58,701 nt of DNA from JAVVTQ01 sp036653595 (GTDB lineage: Bacteria; Bacillota; Clostridia; Oscillospirales; Ruminococcaceae). The notes under the pieces are model-generated. The model was given only the letters and a program-made list of their open reading frames with translations. It ran no database searches and was not told where the DNA came from. Position 1 is the first letter of the stretch; every line of letters starts with the position of its first letter. Location of the stretch: NCBI GenBank assembly GCA_036653595.1, contig JAVVTQ010000009.1, positions 1 to 58,701 on the forward strand. The letters run 5' to 3'. Positions 35,485-43,451 of this stretch are shown here, in pieces. Made by a program: the position numbers and the translations under genes.

Positions 35485-35513
35485 ATAATACCATTGACAG
35501 CGTTATTTTTCAA
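35485..35513 (-). promoter_or_regulatory. Promoter of the corA-MFS-GH2 operon
   Basis: Minus strand TTGAAA (35508-35513), 17-bp spacer, TATTAT (35485-35490), about 30 bp before the first gene. Confidence 0.75.
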
Positions 35514-35627
35514 TTCGCGCATACCAATCAGAACGAATGTGTGCATTTGTCGAGAAAATATGTTAAAATACTTTCGATATACTTTTGGAATATTTCTCCA
35601 TCAATAATCACTTCATGAGGTGGCTTG

Positions 35628-36485
35628 ATGAAAGTCAAAACAAAAATCAAATTGGGCATCGCTTCTGCCGCCGCTGCCGCAATCCTGCTGACGCCCGTAT
35701 TTTCAGAATCGGCGCTGTCCCCCGAGTGCGATGCGCTTGACGCCCGCTGCTGCGCTCCCGCTTTGCGAGATGACAGCGCACAGTCAGAGCCCGGTTCACA
35801 TGCCCGCGCACTTTCTGTCATGAAAAGCATAGTCTGCGCACTTTTGGCATTTGTCTCAAGCACTGCGCTGCACCTTTTGTCTGCAACCGTCAAAGGCTCC
35901 GCCTTCGCCGCCCAAAACCTGCTTGCCGCAACTTCGGCCGCGCTTGTGTCGGACGTGCTGGCCTGCTTTTTTGCGCTGTTCGTCATTTTCGCGCTGCTCT
36001 TTAAGGCGCTGCATCCCGACAAAAAAATCACAGAATTTCTGACCTTTCGCAACACCGCAATCATCCTCTTGTCTTCGCTTGCCCTCAACCTTTTTCTGCT
36101 CGCGCTGCGCGCCGTATTTGAAAAGTCCTATATCGTGGGCAGCTCGGCCAGAAGTGCCTTTGTATTATTTTCATTGCTGCTCACTGTGTCGCTGCTCTTC
36201 GGCGAAAAAAAGCCGCTCAAAACGCTGAGAGAAATCACCGGCGGCAAAAGAGGCGTCTTCCTCTGCATCACTGCCATGCTTTTGGCGCTTGTTCCCGCCG
36301 CAGCAAGGCTGATTGATTTTGGGATTTTCGGCGCCGAGCCTGTTCTTGAATCGGCCGTTCTCATACTGGCCGCATCCTCTGTCGGTGCCGCCGCTTATCT
36401 CTGTCTTCGACCCGTGACCAAGACATATTTTCTCGAAGCGCCTGGCTATCCCGAATACTGTGCGCCATCGACGACCCTGCGCTGA
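35628..36485 (+). CDS. Polytopic membrane protein of unknown function
   Basis: 285 residues from ATG 35628 (GAGGTGG upstream). A signal-like N-terminus (about 5-22) is followed by a Cys-containing segment (CDALDARCC, about 35-43). About six hydrophobic helices come next (about 62-90, 100-125, 140-160, 170-190, 205-222, 235-255). The tail ends GYPEYCAPSTTLR. Alanine and serine content is high. It is divergent from the corA operon, and a terminator hairpin follows. It is unrecognised. Confidence 0.55.
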   Translation: MKVKTKIKLGIASAAAAAILLTPVFSESALSPECDALDARCCAPALRDDSAQSEPGSHARALSVMKSIVCALLAFVSSTALHLLSATVKGSAFAAQNLLAATSAALVSDVLACFFALFVIFALLFKALHPDKKITEFLTFRNTAIILLSSLALNLFLLALRAVFEKSYIVGSSARSAFVLFSLLLTVSLLFGEKKPLKTLREITGGKRGVFLCITAMLLALVPAAARLIDFGIFGAEPVLESAVLILAASSVGAAAYLCLRPVTKTYFLEAPGYPEYCAPSTTLR

Positions 36486-36510
36486 TTCGGTCTGAATTTA
36501 AGCACATGAA

Positions 36511-36557
36511 AAAATGACAGGTGCCAAATCCATTTTGGATAAGCCCCTGTCATTTTC
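36511..36557. terminator. Terminator hairpin after the unknown membrane protein
   Basis: AAAATGACAGG (36511-36521) pairs with CCTGTCATTTT (36546-36556) around a 24-base loop; both flanks are A/T rich, so it can serve both convergent units. Confidence 0.7.
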
Positions 36558-36634
36558 TATTGCAGATTGCGCCTCGCCAGCTTGTGCATTTGAAAGCATC
36601 ACGCCCTGCAAAGCGGCTTTGTTTGCGCAGCATA

Positions 36635-36913
36635 TCAGCCGGCATACTCCAGATTAAATGAAAAGTTGGGGTTTTCCAGCTCGGCGTCCGCAAAGACGCA
36701 ATAGATGCGCTCGAGATATTCACATATCGGAGAGCTTCCCTTTGGCGGGCAGATAATAAATGCGTGTGTCGGCTGCTCTATTGAGGTCAACTCGTCATAG
36801 AGCGCGTCCAGATTTTTACCATAGTATGCGGAAAAAGTCATTGTCTCCATCAGGTATTCATGCAGAGCCTCAACAGTCAAAAATTCTCTCATGTCCAGAT
36901 ATATCGCTATCAT
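36635..36913 (-). CDS. Barstar-family ribonuclease inhibitor
   Basis: 92 residues, close to B. amyloliquefaciens barstar. The RNase-blocking helix segment YYGKNLDALYDELTS (about 30-44) keeps both key aspartates (Asp36 and Asp40). It binds and neutralises barnase in the cytoplasm. The start ATGA overlaps the stop of the barnase gene, so the inhibitor is translated from the same message as the toxin. No signal peptide, as expected for a cytoplasmic inhibitor. Confidence 0.88.
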   Translation of the reverse strand: MIAIYLDMREFLTVEALHEYLMETMTFSAYYGKNLDALYDELTSIEQPTHAFIICPPKGSSPICEYLERIYCVFADAELENPNFSFNLEYAG

Positions 36914-37425
36914 TGTTCCTCACCGTACAGCAGCAAAAAGGTTTTATAGTGATCCTCGGTGTAGTAAATCAACCCATCGTTCGAGTAGACAATGCGCTTT
37001 GCGTTTCTGTAGCCCTCTTTGTAGCCTACGTCGCATTCGCGCCACTCGCGCCCTTTTTTGTTTGGAAGTAAACCCTCATAGTTGCCAAATCGGCCCCCGC
37101 CAATACTTTTTTTGGGCGCAACATCCGCCAGATTGCCCTGTTTATCTTCCCAGCCCATGGCCTCGGCCTCATTTTTTGTTATGAAATTGGTCGGAAGATG
37201 CCCAAACTCATGTATATAGGCTGCAAGTTCTTCTTTTGAGGTGTATTCCTCATCCTCAAAAACCGTCTTTTTATCTGCCTGCTCCTGGTGCAGAGATGAG
37301 TTTTCCTGTCCACCCGCCGCAGGCGGCTCATCCGTAAATATTCTGTCCCTGAACTGAAAAAATGCTAATACAATAAGTATAAGTATCGCGATAATTTGCA
37401 AAACAGTGCGCAGCTTCTTATTCAT
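36910..37425 (-). CDS. Barnase-family ribonuclease with N-terminal membrane helix
   Basis: 171 residues from ATG 37425 (GGAG six bases upstream); a longer frame from a TTG at 37485 is unsupported. An N-terminal hydrophobic helix (about 7-23) is followed by an acidic linker (about 30-60) and the barnase domain (about 61-171). Active-site residues align with barnase: Lys84 in ITKNEA, Glu130 in GREWREC, Arg144 in NAKR, His159 in TEDHYKTF. It cleaves RNA, preferring guanosine sites in relatives. The helix could be a signal peptide or a membrane anchor; no clear cleavage site is seen. It is 73 bp after the TlpA-like gene, with barstar directly behind. Confidence 0.88.
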   Translation of the reverse strand: MNKKLRTVLQIIAILILIVLAFFQFRDRIFTDEPPAAGGQENSSLHQEQADKKTVFEDEEYTSKEELAAYIHEFGHLPTNFITKNEAEAMGWEDKQGNLADVAPKKSIGGGRFGNYEGLLPNKKGREWRECDVGYKEGYRNAKRIVYSNDGLIYYTEDHYKTFLLLYGEEQ

Positions 37426-37498
37426 TTCATTCTCCGGCATCTCTTTATTTGTCTTAGGCAAGCACTTCCCGCACAAAAAACACAATATGCGCGCAATT

Positions 37499-38083
37499 TC
37501 ACTGGGCTAAAAGCTCGTCGAGCGCATCCTTGAGCACATCGGCCGGAATCGCCTGCTGGATATATCCCATCACATTTCCGTTCGAATCGATGATAAACGT
37601 GGTCGGAATGCCACTGATGCTGTACTTTTGCGCGCCCTCACCGTTTGAATCGAAATATATCGGAAAAGTATAGCCCATTTCATTTATGAGCGCACTCGCG
37701 CTCTCAACCGTCTCGCGCGAGCCATCCGTGAGGTTGAGCATTACAAAGTTCACCTTGTCTTTATACTCGTCGTATACATTCTGAAAATCAGGCATCTCGC
37801 CCTTGCAAGGGCCGCACCAGCTTGCCCAAAAGTTCAGCACAACGGGTTTTCCCTGCAAGGAGGAGAGTTTGGTTTCATTTCCATCTGCGTCAATGAGGAC
37901 TATATCCGGTGCTTTCGTCTTCTCCGCCTCGCTCTCTGAGGGCAAAGAATCTTTGTCATCTTGCGCAGCGGGCGGCGCAAGGTCTACCTCAGGCTTATAC
38001 TTGCCCTTGAGCGCCGAATATCCGAAAAACGCGAGCGCCAAAACAAGCGCCAGAGCAACTGCATATATAATTGTTTTTTTCAT
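37499..38083 (-). CDS. TlpA-like membrane-anchored thioredoxin
   Basis: 194 residues. A non-cleaved N-terminal anchor (about 3-25), an acidic linker, then a thioredoxin fold (about 57-190) with the catalytic WCGPC (Cys90, Cys93) and cis-Pro in SGIPTTF. It reduces or exchanges disulfides outside the membrane. It lies 11 bp after ccdA, its likely electron donor. Confidence 0.9.
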   Translation of the reverse strand: MKKTIIYAVALALVLALAFFGYSALKGKYKPEVDLAPPAAQDDKDSLPSESEAEKTKAPDIVLIDADGNETKLSSLQGKPVVLNFWASWCGPCKGEMPDFQNVYDEYKDKVNFVMLNLTDGSRETVESASALINEMGYTFPIYFDSNGEGAQKYSISGIPTTFIIDSNGNVMGYIQQAIPADVLKDALDELLAQ

Positions 38084-38094
38084 GTTTTATCCCC

Positions 38095-38769
38095 TCAAAC
38101 AGTCAGCTTTGCGAGCAGCGCGCCCATTTTCCCCGTCATCATAAGCACTCCGACGGCGATGAGCAGCAGTCCGCAAACCAAGTTAATTGTCTTATAGTGG
38201 CGCTTTATAAAGTCAAACGCGCCCTTAAGCCTGTCAATCAGCACCGCGCTGAGCGCAAAAGGTATTCCAAGCCCCAAAGAGTAGAGTGTCAGCATAAAAA
38301 CTCCTGCAAGCCAAGAGCCCTGCTGGGATGCAAGCAGCAGCGCTGAGCCGAGAAACGCGCCCACGCAAGGCGTCCAGCCCACCGCAAAAACCATGCCAAA
38401 AACAATCGCCGAAAAAAAGCCGAGAGGCTTTGAGCTGCTCTTTGCTCTGTGTGTCCCATTCAGAAGCTTTAAGTTGAAAAGCCCCGTAAAATTCAGTCCG
38501 AATATCACGACGACAAGCCCCGATATGACGTTAACCGCCGTCTGATGCTGCTTCAAAAGCGAGCCGATTGACGCGGCAAACGCGCCCATCAGAACAAACA
38601 CAATCGTGAAGCCCAAAATAAATCCCAGTGAATTCACCAGCGTTTTCTTCTTTTTTCCGTCTCCCGGTGCGTCAGCGGCGAAGTAGACGAGATATATGGG
38701 AAGCATTGGGAGCAGACAAGGAGAAATAAATGTGATTATTCCCTCCAAAAATGCTATCAGGTATTGCAA
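38095..38769 (-). CDS. ccdA: CcdA-type thiol:disulfide interchange membrane protein
   Basis: Carries electrons from cytoplasmic thioredoxin across the membrane. 224 residues, starting at a TTG (38769, in AGTTGCAA) with AAGGAAGTG upstream. Six helices. The two redox cysteines are in ISPCLLPMLP (about 15-24) and GWTPCVGAFLG. It sits between the small CxxC membrane gene and the TlpA-like gene. Confidence 0.92.
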   Translation of the reverse strand: MQYLIAFLEGIITFISPCLLPMLPIYLVYFAADAPGDGKKKKTLVNSLGFILGFTIVFVLMGAFAASIGSLLKQHQTAVNVISGLVVVIFGLNFTGLFNLKLLNGTHRAKSSSKPLGFFSAIVFGMVFAVGWTPCVGAFLGSALLLASQQGSWLAGVFMLTLYSLGLGIPFALSAVLIDRLKGAFDFIKRHYKTINLVCGLLLIAVGVLMMTGKMGALLAKLTV

Positions 38770-38782
38770 CTTATCACTTCCT

Positions 38783-38938
38783 TTACTTATTTCGGTTCAA
38801 ACGGCTCTGTGGTCTGTTGCAGCTGAAGCTTTGCTTTGTAATTTTCACGGCAGTTTTCTGACAAGGCGCGCAAATATTTCTTCGACTCTTTTTGCTTCCC
38901 GATGCCTCCAGACTATCCTTATCCCTGTTTTCTGTCAT
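38783..38938 (-). CDS. Possible 51-residue CxxC protein between the membrane gene and ccdA
   Basis: ATG at 38936-38938 overlaps the stop codon of the upstream gene (ATGA), and the frame ends 14 bp before ccdA. The protein is basic and hydrophilic, with CAPC (about 23-26) and one more Cys. The start coupling and tidy fit suggest a gene, but two other frames in this gap also look partly coding, so a decayed gene is just as possible. Confidence 0.3.
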   Translation of the reverse strand: MTENRDKDSLEASGSKKSRRNICAPCQKTAVKITKQSFSCNRPQSRLNRNK

Positions 38939-39237
38939 TCGCTCTTTTTTTGCTGTTTCATCGTCTTTATAGTGTCGCCGAGAATGAGCGACGTCAAAAT
39001 CACAAGCCCGGCATATATAAGCAAGCTGACATACGGCGACAGCATGCAGGAAAAGCATGTATCACGCGCCATGACCGCGATGTATATCAAAACCACCAAC
39101 ACCGCCACAGCCGTCAGCAGGTTGACCAAAATCCCTTTTTTCCGCGTTTTGAAGAAAGCCATGACACTTGCGACAAGCAGACACGCAGAAACGGCAATTC
39201 CGGCGTAAATCAGCACTCTGGCAATTACATCAAGCAT
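38935..39237 (-). CDS. Small three-helix membrane protein with an external CxxC motif
   Basis: 100 residues from ATG 39237 (AAGGAG upstream), overlapping the rhodanese gene by 8 bp; the longer frame to 39267 is not needed. Three hydrophobic helices (about 5-24, 36-55, 65-85). A loop between helices two and three carries DTCFSCML (CxxC), predicted outside. Unrecognised. Its position between a rhodanese lipoprotein and CcdA suggests it takes part in thiol exchange. Confidence 0.65.
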   Translation of the reverse strand: MLDVIARVLIYAGIAVSACLLVASVMAFFKTRKKGILVNLLTAVAVLVVLIYIAVMARDTCFSCMLSPYVSLLIYAGLVILTSLILGDTIKTMKQQKKSE

Positions 39238-39667
39238 TTTTTTCTCCTTTTCCTGCGACTGTTTCATATGGCCATTCGTTTATGCCCCCGAAATCGCGCA
39301 CATCCGTATAGCCGATGGAGACAAGCTTTTCGGCTGCCTGCTTGCTTCGCCTGCCCGAGCGGCAGTATACGAGTATCACATCGTCGAGATTCGGCAGCAT
39401 CGCGGGCTTTTCGTCTTCTATTGTCTCGTTTGGAATAAGCACAGCATCCGGAATATGCACGTCCTCATACTCCTCGCGCGTGCGGACATCGACAATTATC
39501 GCTTCCTTATTTTCCTCCATCACGGCCTTTGCCTGCTCTGCCGTTATTTTGACATATTTGCCTTTTGCGGTTCTTTTATTCTCTTCTGTGCCGCTGTTTG
39601 AGCACGACACAACACAAAGACCCATCGCAAGAAGGCCCGCCGCAAATGCAAGTGCTTTAATTTTCAA
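39230..39667 (-). CDS. Rhodanese-like lipoprotein
   Basis: 145 residues, starting at TTG 39667 (GGAG eight bases upstream). Lipoprotein signal with lipobox VVSC (Cys22). Rhodanese fold (about 40-140) with active Cys102 in VYCRSGRRS. It binds or transfers sulfane sulfur on the outer face of the membrane. It heads the redox cassette and has a consensus promoter. Confidence 0.88.
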   Translation of the reverse strand: MKIKALAFAAGLLAMGLCVVSCSNSGTEENKRTAKGKYVKITAEQAKAVMEENKEAIIVDVRTREEYEDVHIPDAVLIPNETIEDEKPAMLPNLDDVILVYCRSGRRSKQAAEKLVSIGYTDVRDFGGINEWPYETVAGKGEKNA

Positions 39668-39705
39668 TTGAGTTTCTCCAAACTGTAAGTATTCTTGTTA
39701 CAATT

Positions 39706-39734
39706 ATTTTACTTGTGGCTGCTGTCACTGTCAA
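39706..39734 (-). promoter_or_regulatory. Promoter of the thiol-redox/barnase operon
   Basis: Minus strand TTGACA (39729-39734), 17-bp spacer, TAAAAT (39706-39711). A small inverted repeat (TGTAA/TTACA) just downstream, around 39684-39702, could bind a regulator. Confidence 0.8.
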
Positions 39735-39747
39735 TCTATTTTGAAAA

Positions 39748-39786
39748 GAGGCCCTGGCTTTGCGCGGTGCACAAAGCCAAAGCCTC
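39748..39786 (-). terminator. Terminator of galT
   Basis: Two-part stem (GAGGC/GCCTC and GGCTTTG/CAAAGCC); on the minus strand it is followed by TTTTC. It lies 42 bp past the galT stop. Confidence 0.75.
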
Positions 39787-39827
39787 ATTGACACTATTCT
39801 TCGCAAGCTCCCACAAGCCCGCTCGCG

Positions 39828-40811
39828 TTAGCACCTTTTGTCCGTGTATTTTTCATATGCGGCTTTGAGCTCTTGTGCCTTTTGCTCGGGGCAATTCGGG
39901 TTGCACCAAGCCCCGGCTCCGCTCTCGGAGGAGGCCATAAACTGTTGGACAGAAGCAGAGCGCATGGGTGGCATGAATTCTATATGAAAATGATATGCAT
40001 TTTCCACATCACTTATCCCGGTATTCACCGGGGCATTGTGCATGCACATCATATAGGGAAAGCAGGTGTCGAAAAGGCTGTCATACATCCCGTTGACGCT
40101 GCGCACAGTCTCGCCGAGTGAGTCAAGCTGCGAATTTGACATTTGTGACAAATCGGACACATGTTCGTTTGCACACACGTATACCCCGTATGTCAGCTGT
40201 GAGAAAAACGGCACATAAACCGTAAAATGCTCGTTTTCAAAAATTACTCTTCTGCCGTCTTTTTTTTCAGCCTCCAGCAGGTCGCAGAAAATACAGCTGT
40301 GCTTTTCACCATAGTATTCGACCGCGGACTCCAGCTCCTGCTCCAGCTTTTTGGGGACAAACGGATAACCGTATGCCTGACCGTGCGGATGCGGCATGGT
40401 CACGCCGACAACAGCGCCGCGATTCTCAAAAATATATGAATACTTGATTTTGGGGTCGCTCTTCATCTCGGAAAAGACATCGCGCCACATTCGCGCCAGC
40501 TTGTGGACATGCTCATCCGACAGCTTTGCCACAGTGCCATTATGCTCCGGCGAATAGAGCAGCACCTCACATTTTCCGTAAGACTCTGCGGTCAAAAACA
40601 GCTCATCGCTTGAGACGTCGTCGGGCATTGGCGGGTTCTCTGACAGCGCGGGAAAATCATTCGGATAACGATATACATCGTACGCTTCGGGCACTCTCCC
40701 GCTCCCCGGGCAAAATGGGCACCAATCTCGCGGCATCTGCGGGCGCGACTGCCTATTTCCGGCGACCATAACCCAGTCCTTTAAAATCGGATTCCATCTT
40801 AGCTCGGCCAT
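39828..40811 (-). CDS. galT: Galactose-1-phosphate uridylyltransferase
   Basis: Exchanges UDP-glucose and galactose-1-phosphate in the Leloir pathway. 327 residues from ATG 40811, eight bases after GGGGAG; a GTG two codons earlier is too close to it. Zinc site CPFC (about 31-34) and active-site nucleophile His in HPHGQAYG (about 145-152). No galK or galE in the window, so the gene is outside a classical gal operon. Divergent from the TetR regulator. Confidence 0.93.
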   Translation of the reverse strand: MAELRWNPILKDWVMVAGNRQSRPQMPRDWCPFCPGSGRVPEAYDVYRYPNDFPALSENPPMPDDVSSDELFLTAESYGKCEVLLYSPEHNGTVAKLSDEHVHKLARMWRDVFSEMKSDPKIKYSYIFENRGAVVGVTMPHPHGQAYGYPFVPKKLEQELESAVEYYGEKHSCIFCDLLEAEKKDGRRVIFENEHFTVYVPFFSQLTYGVYVCANEHVSDLSQMSNSQLDSLGETVRSVNGMYDSLFDTCFPYMMCMHNAPVNTGISDVENAYHFHIEFMPPMRSASVQQFMASSESGAGAWCNPNCPEQKAQELKAAYEKYTDKRC

Positions 40812-40987
40812 ATTCACATCTCCCCACTGAAATTTTCATATTAATTATATCTTTTTGCCACAGCGACTTCAAGAGCAATCTGAGCTCTGACTGCGAGTCT
40901 TATACGGACTCTGTGAAAGTATTTGCGCTTTTTTCACGATTTGTTCATCTGCTTTTGGTAAAATTATCTTTTATTAAGGAGATTGAT

Positions 40988-41542
40988 ATGCCTGAATCAA
41001 CAATTACAAAAAAAGCTCTGTCCGACTCTCTCAAGCAGCTTCTCAAAAATCATCCGCTCGAAAAAATCAGCGTGGGAGAAATCTGCGAGGGCTGCGGGCT
41101 AAGCCGCAAAAGCTTTTACTATCACTTCAAAGACAAATATGACCTTGTCAATTGGATTTTTTATTATGAATTTATGCCGAGAGCCAAGGCGCGCTCCTAC
41201 GAGAACGGTTGGGATTTTTTCGAAGACCTTTGCACTTACTTTCATGAGAACCGCGCTTTTTATATCAAGGCTTTCGCGTTGCAGGGTCAAAACTCTTTCA
41301 CGGAATTTTTTGGCGAATTTTTGCAGCCGATAGCCTTCAATTATCTAAAACAGAGCTTTGCGGAAAATGAAAGCAACGAATTTTACGCCGATTTCTTCAC
41401 CGACGCCTTCCGTGTTGCTATAATTCGGTGGCTTAAAGAGGATTCCGACATGTCTCCGGCGCAGATTGTCGGTCTTTTCAAGTTTGCGGCAGTCGGCGCT
41501 TCGAGCAGCATTATAAAAAAAGAGCCCTCACCTAATACCTGA
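40988..41542 (+). CDS. TetR/AcrR-family regulator (DhaS-like)
   Basis: 184 residues from ATG 40988 (AAGGAG upstream); the longer frame starting at 40913 is rejected. Helix-turn-helix (about 10-52) with ISVGEICEGCGLSRKSFYYHFKDK-type pattern, then an all-helical ligand domain resembling TetR_C_8. The 3' end overlaps the convergent gene by 11 bp. The regulated gene is unknown; galT (divergent) or the convergent radical-SAM-like gene are the nearest candidates. Confidence 0.85.
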   Translation: MPESTITKKALSDSLKQLLKNHPLEKISVGEICEGCGLSRKSFYYHFKDKYDLVNWIFYYEFMPRAKARSYENGWDFFEDLCTYFHENRAFYIKAFALQGQNSFTEFFGEFLQPIAFNYLKQSFAENESNEFYADFFTDAFRVAIIRWLKEDSDMSPAQIVGLFKFAAVGASSSIIKKEPSPNT

Positions 41543-42536
41543 GCTTTTCCAACGTCTCCGATAATGAGCCGCAAAGACTAATATCATCGTTGGCTATTGG
41601 CCACGAGAATATTTCCTTTCCGCAGCAAATTTCAAAAAACAGCGGCACACCCGTCATCTTCCTTGAAAGCCCCGCGATATCCCGCTGATACTCGAGCAAC
41701 GCGCAGCCCGGACAGCCTTTTTCTCGCCGAGTGCCGACATATGCTCCGACTTTTGCAATGCTTTCTGCGCTGCATTCTTTTGCTGCGACCAACATAACCA
41801 CATCGCTGTCTGCGGGCTTTTGCTTTGACGAGAATTTGCCCGCGGCAATCAGCTCTGCCTCCTTGTCATCATAGACAAAAAAGGCTCCCCACAATCTTCT
41901 TGAAGAGGTCAGCATTTTCACAGCTTCCTCATATTTTTCTTTGTCCGCTTCAATCATAAACATCGTGTTTTTTACATCGTCAAGCGACGTTGCCGCAAGG
42001 ACCGTTTCCGGACGGCATAAAATAAAAAACGAACACTCCTCAAATTTTGACACCAGCGAAATAGGCGCCTCGATACCGCACTGCCAACTCGTGGCGTCGA
42101 GAACATAAGAGTATATGCCAAGCTCCACTCCTTCTTCTATCACTTTGCTTTGCCAGTCAAAAAGCTCATCTCCCGTACCGCTCTTTCCAAGCTCTAAAGT
42201 AATCGACCATGGGATATTTAGCCCGCGGTCTTTTTTTATTTCCCTTATTTTTCTCGCGCCCTTTGTCAGACCGTTGTACGCAAAGTCGGTGAAGAATTCA
42301 TGCAATGTGCTTCGGTCAACGCTTTTGCAGATATGCCCCGCAAGCTTTCCGTAGCCCTTGCTGTCTCTTTCCAACACTTTTTTCGCCCTGACAATCAACT
42401 CGTGCTGATAGCTGTTTATCGTCATAAGCTCGCCGATTTCAAGCAGCTTTCTCACCGCACGCAGCGTATCATTTTCTATATCATCCATCCATTTGTCAGC
42501 AGAGGACAACACCGCCCTCTCAAACAGCTCCTGCAT
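41532..42536 (-). CDS. Apparent radical SAM homologue lacking the iron-sulfur cysteines
   Basis: 334 residues from ATG 42536 (AAGGGG upstream). The N-terminal helical part (about 1-105) ends in GLNIPWSITLELG (106-118), and then ELGIYSYVLDA (138-148) follows. This layout closely recalls a clostridial radical SAM family in which an IPWAI-type segment leads directly into CxxxCxxC and then a GIYMYIYTGGEPL-type strand. Here the cluster motif is replaced by GKSGTGDE (117-124), with no CxxxCxxC anywhere. A Cys pair remains at 275-278 (CPGC), and more Cys are at 304-305. Length and frame are intact, so it does not look like recent decay. The family match is from memory, not a search. Confidence 0.55.
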   Translation of the reverse strand: MQELFERAVLSSADKWMDDIENDTLRAVRKLLEIGELMTINSYQHELIVRAKKVLERDSKGYGKLAGHICKSVDRSTLHEFFTDFAYNGLTKGARKIREIKKDRGLNIPWSITLELGKSGTGDELFDWQSKVIEEGVELGIYSYVLDATSWQCGIEAPISLVSKFEECSFFILCRPETVLAATSLDDVKNTMFMIEADKEKYEEAVKMLTSSRRLWGAFFVYDDKEAELIAAGKFSSKQKPADSDVVMLVAAKECSAESIAKVGAYVGTRREKGCPGCALLEYQRDIAGLSRKMTGVPLFFEICCGKEIFSWPIANDDISLCGSLSETLEKLRY

Positions 42537-42961
42537 CGCACTTACCCCTTATTTTGTAAATATAGCGCTTACTGATTGAAATTATCGATTTTTAAAGCTC
42601 TGGCAGTCAACCCCTCGCGCCTCGAGCCGCTGTCATAAATTTCTCACTTATTTTCATCAATTATAAATGTCTTTTTGCGCATATTCCACCGCCATTATTT
42701 TTTAGTGTCCAAAAAGGTAACACTTTTCCGCAAATGAGAAGACGGCTCTTTCCCGACCGGATAATTTGCCCCTTTTCTTTTACAATAAAGTTATGTCTGA
42801 TTAAGTATAAAAAAATAAGCCGCAGCCTGCAAATAAATGCTGGTCTGCTGCTTATTTTCATGCTGCGCGGCATTCATCAAATGAGAATCCTCAAACACAG
42901 CAAATCTGTTTTATCGAGCATCAGTCGCTCCAAAGAGCAGATGTCCCGCCTACTTAAATCC
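42537..42961. other. 425-bp stretch without a gene
   Basis: Holds the upstream region of the radical-SAM-like gene (weak -10 TATATT near 42562) and the marR terminator at 42807-42860. ORFs at 42661-42873 and 42734-43030 have no ribosome binding site and no recognisable protein content. Confidence 0.5.
42807..42860 (-). terminator. Terminator downstream of marR
   Basis: AAAATAAGC/GCTTATTTT plus inner GCAG/CTGC pairs; on the minus strand it is followed by TTTTTTTAT. It lies about 100 bp past the marR stop. Confidence 0.7.
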
Positions 42962-43435
42962 TCAACATGTCTCGTCGTCGGATTTGTCAATCTTTACAAG
43001 GCCACAGAGAATCTGCTCGGCATTGCTTGAAATCTTCTCCATGGAGGAGACGAATATGCTTTTTTCCTGCTCGGAAATTCCACGGGTTATCATATCCACA
43101 AAATGGATTTGAACCTGTCTCAATCTATCTGCCGGAAGCTGCGCCTTTGCTGTCAGCTTTAGCCTTTGCAGACGCCTGTCCACCTTGTCTGTGACAACGG
43201 TTATCAGACTCTTTTGAAGCAAATGATCCACAGCCTTTGAGACGTACGCCTTGGAAAGTCCTCGGTATTTTGCGATATCCCGCGCTGTGTCAAAGTCCGG
43301 ATTGTTCTTTAGAAAAATCAAAATCGCGGCCTCCGGCTTGGTCAGCTTATGCTCCTCGGCGGCTGCGTCCAAAAGCTTTGAATAGAGCTCGCCCACACAA
43401 ATTTGATAATTTAAATAGTCGCTTATATTTATCAT
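42962..43435 (-). CDS. MarR-family transcriptional regulator
   Basis: 157 residues from ATG 43435. Winged helix (about 30-100) with recognition helix LSKAYVSKAVDHLL and wing VTDKVDRRLQRLKLT (the DxRxxxLxLT pattern of MarR). Divergently transcribed from a MATE efflux pump 122 bp away, a standard regulator-target layout. Confidence 0.88.
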   Translation of the reverse strand: MINISDYLNYQICVGELYSKLLDAAAEEHKLTKPEAAILIFLKNNPDFDTARDIAKYRGLSKAYVSKAVDHLLQKSLITVVTDKVDRRLQRLKLTAKAQLPADRLRQVQIHFVDMITRGISEQEKSIFVSSMEKISSNAEQILCGLVKIDKSDDETC

Positions 43436-43451
43436 TATTCCATCTCCGGTA

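Noticed and set aside
42734..43030. Plus-strand ORF before marR
   Set aside because: No ribosome binding site; it overlaps the marR terminator and the marR coding region.
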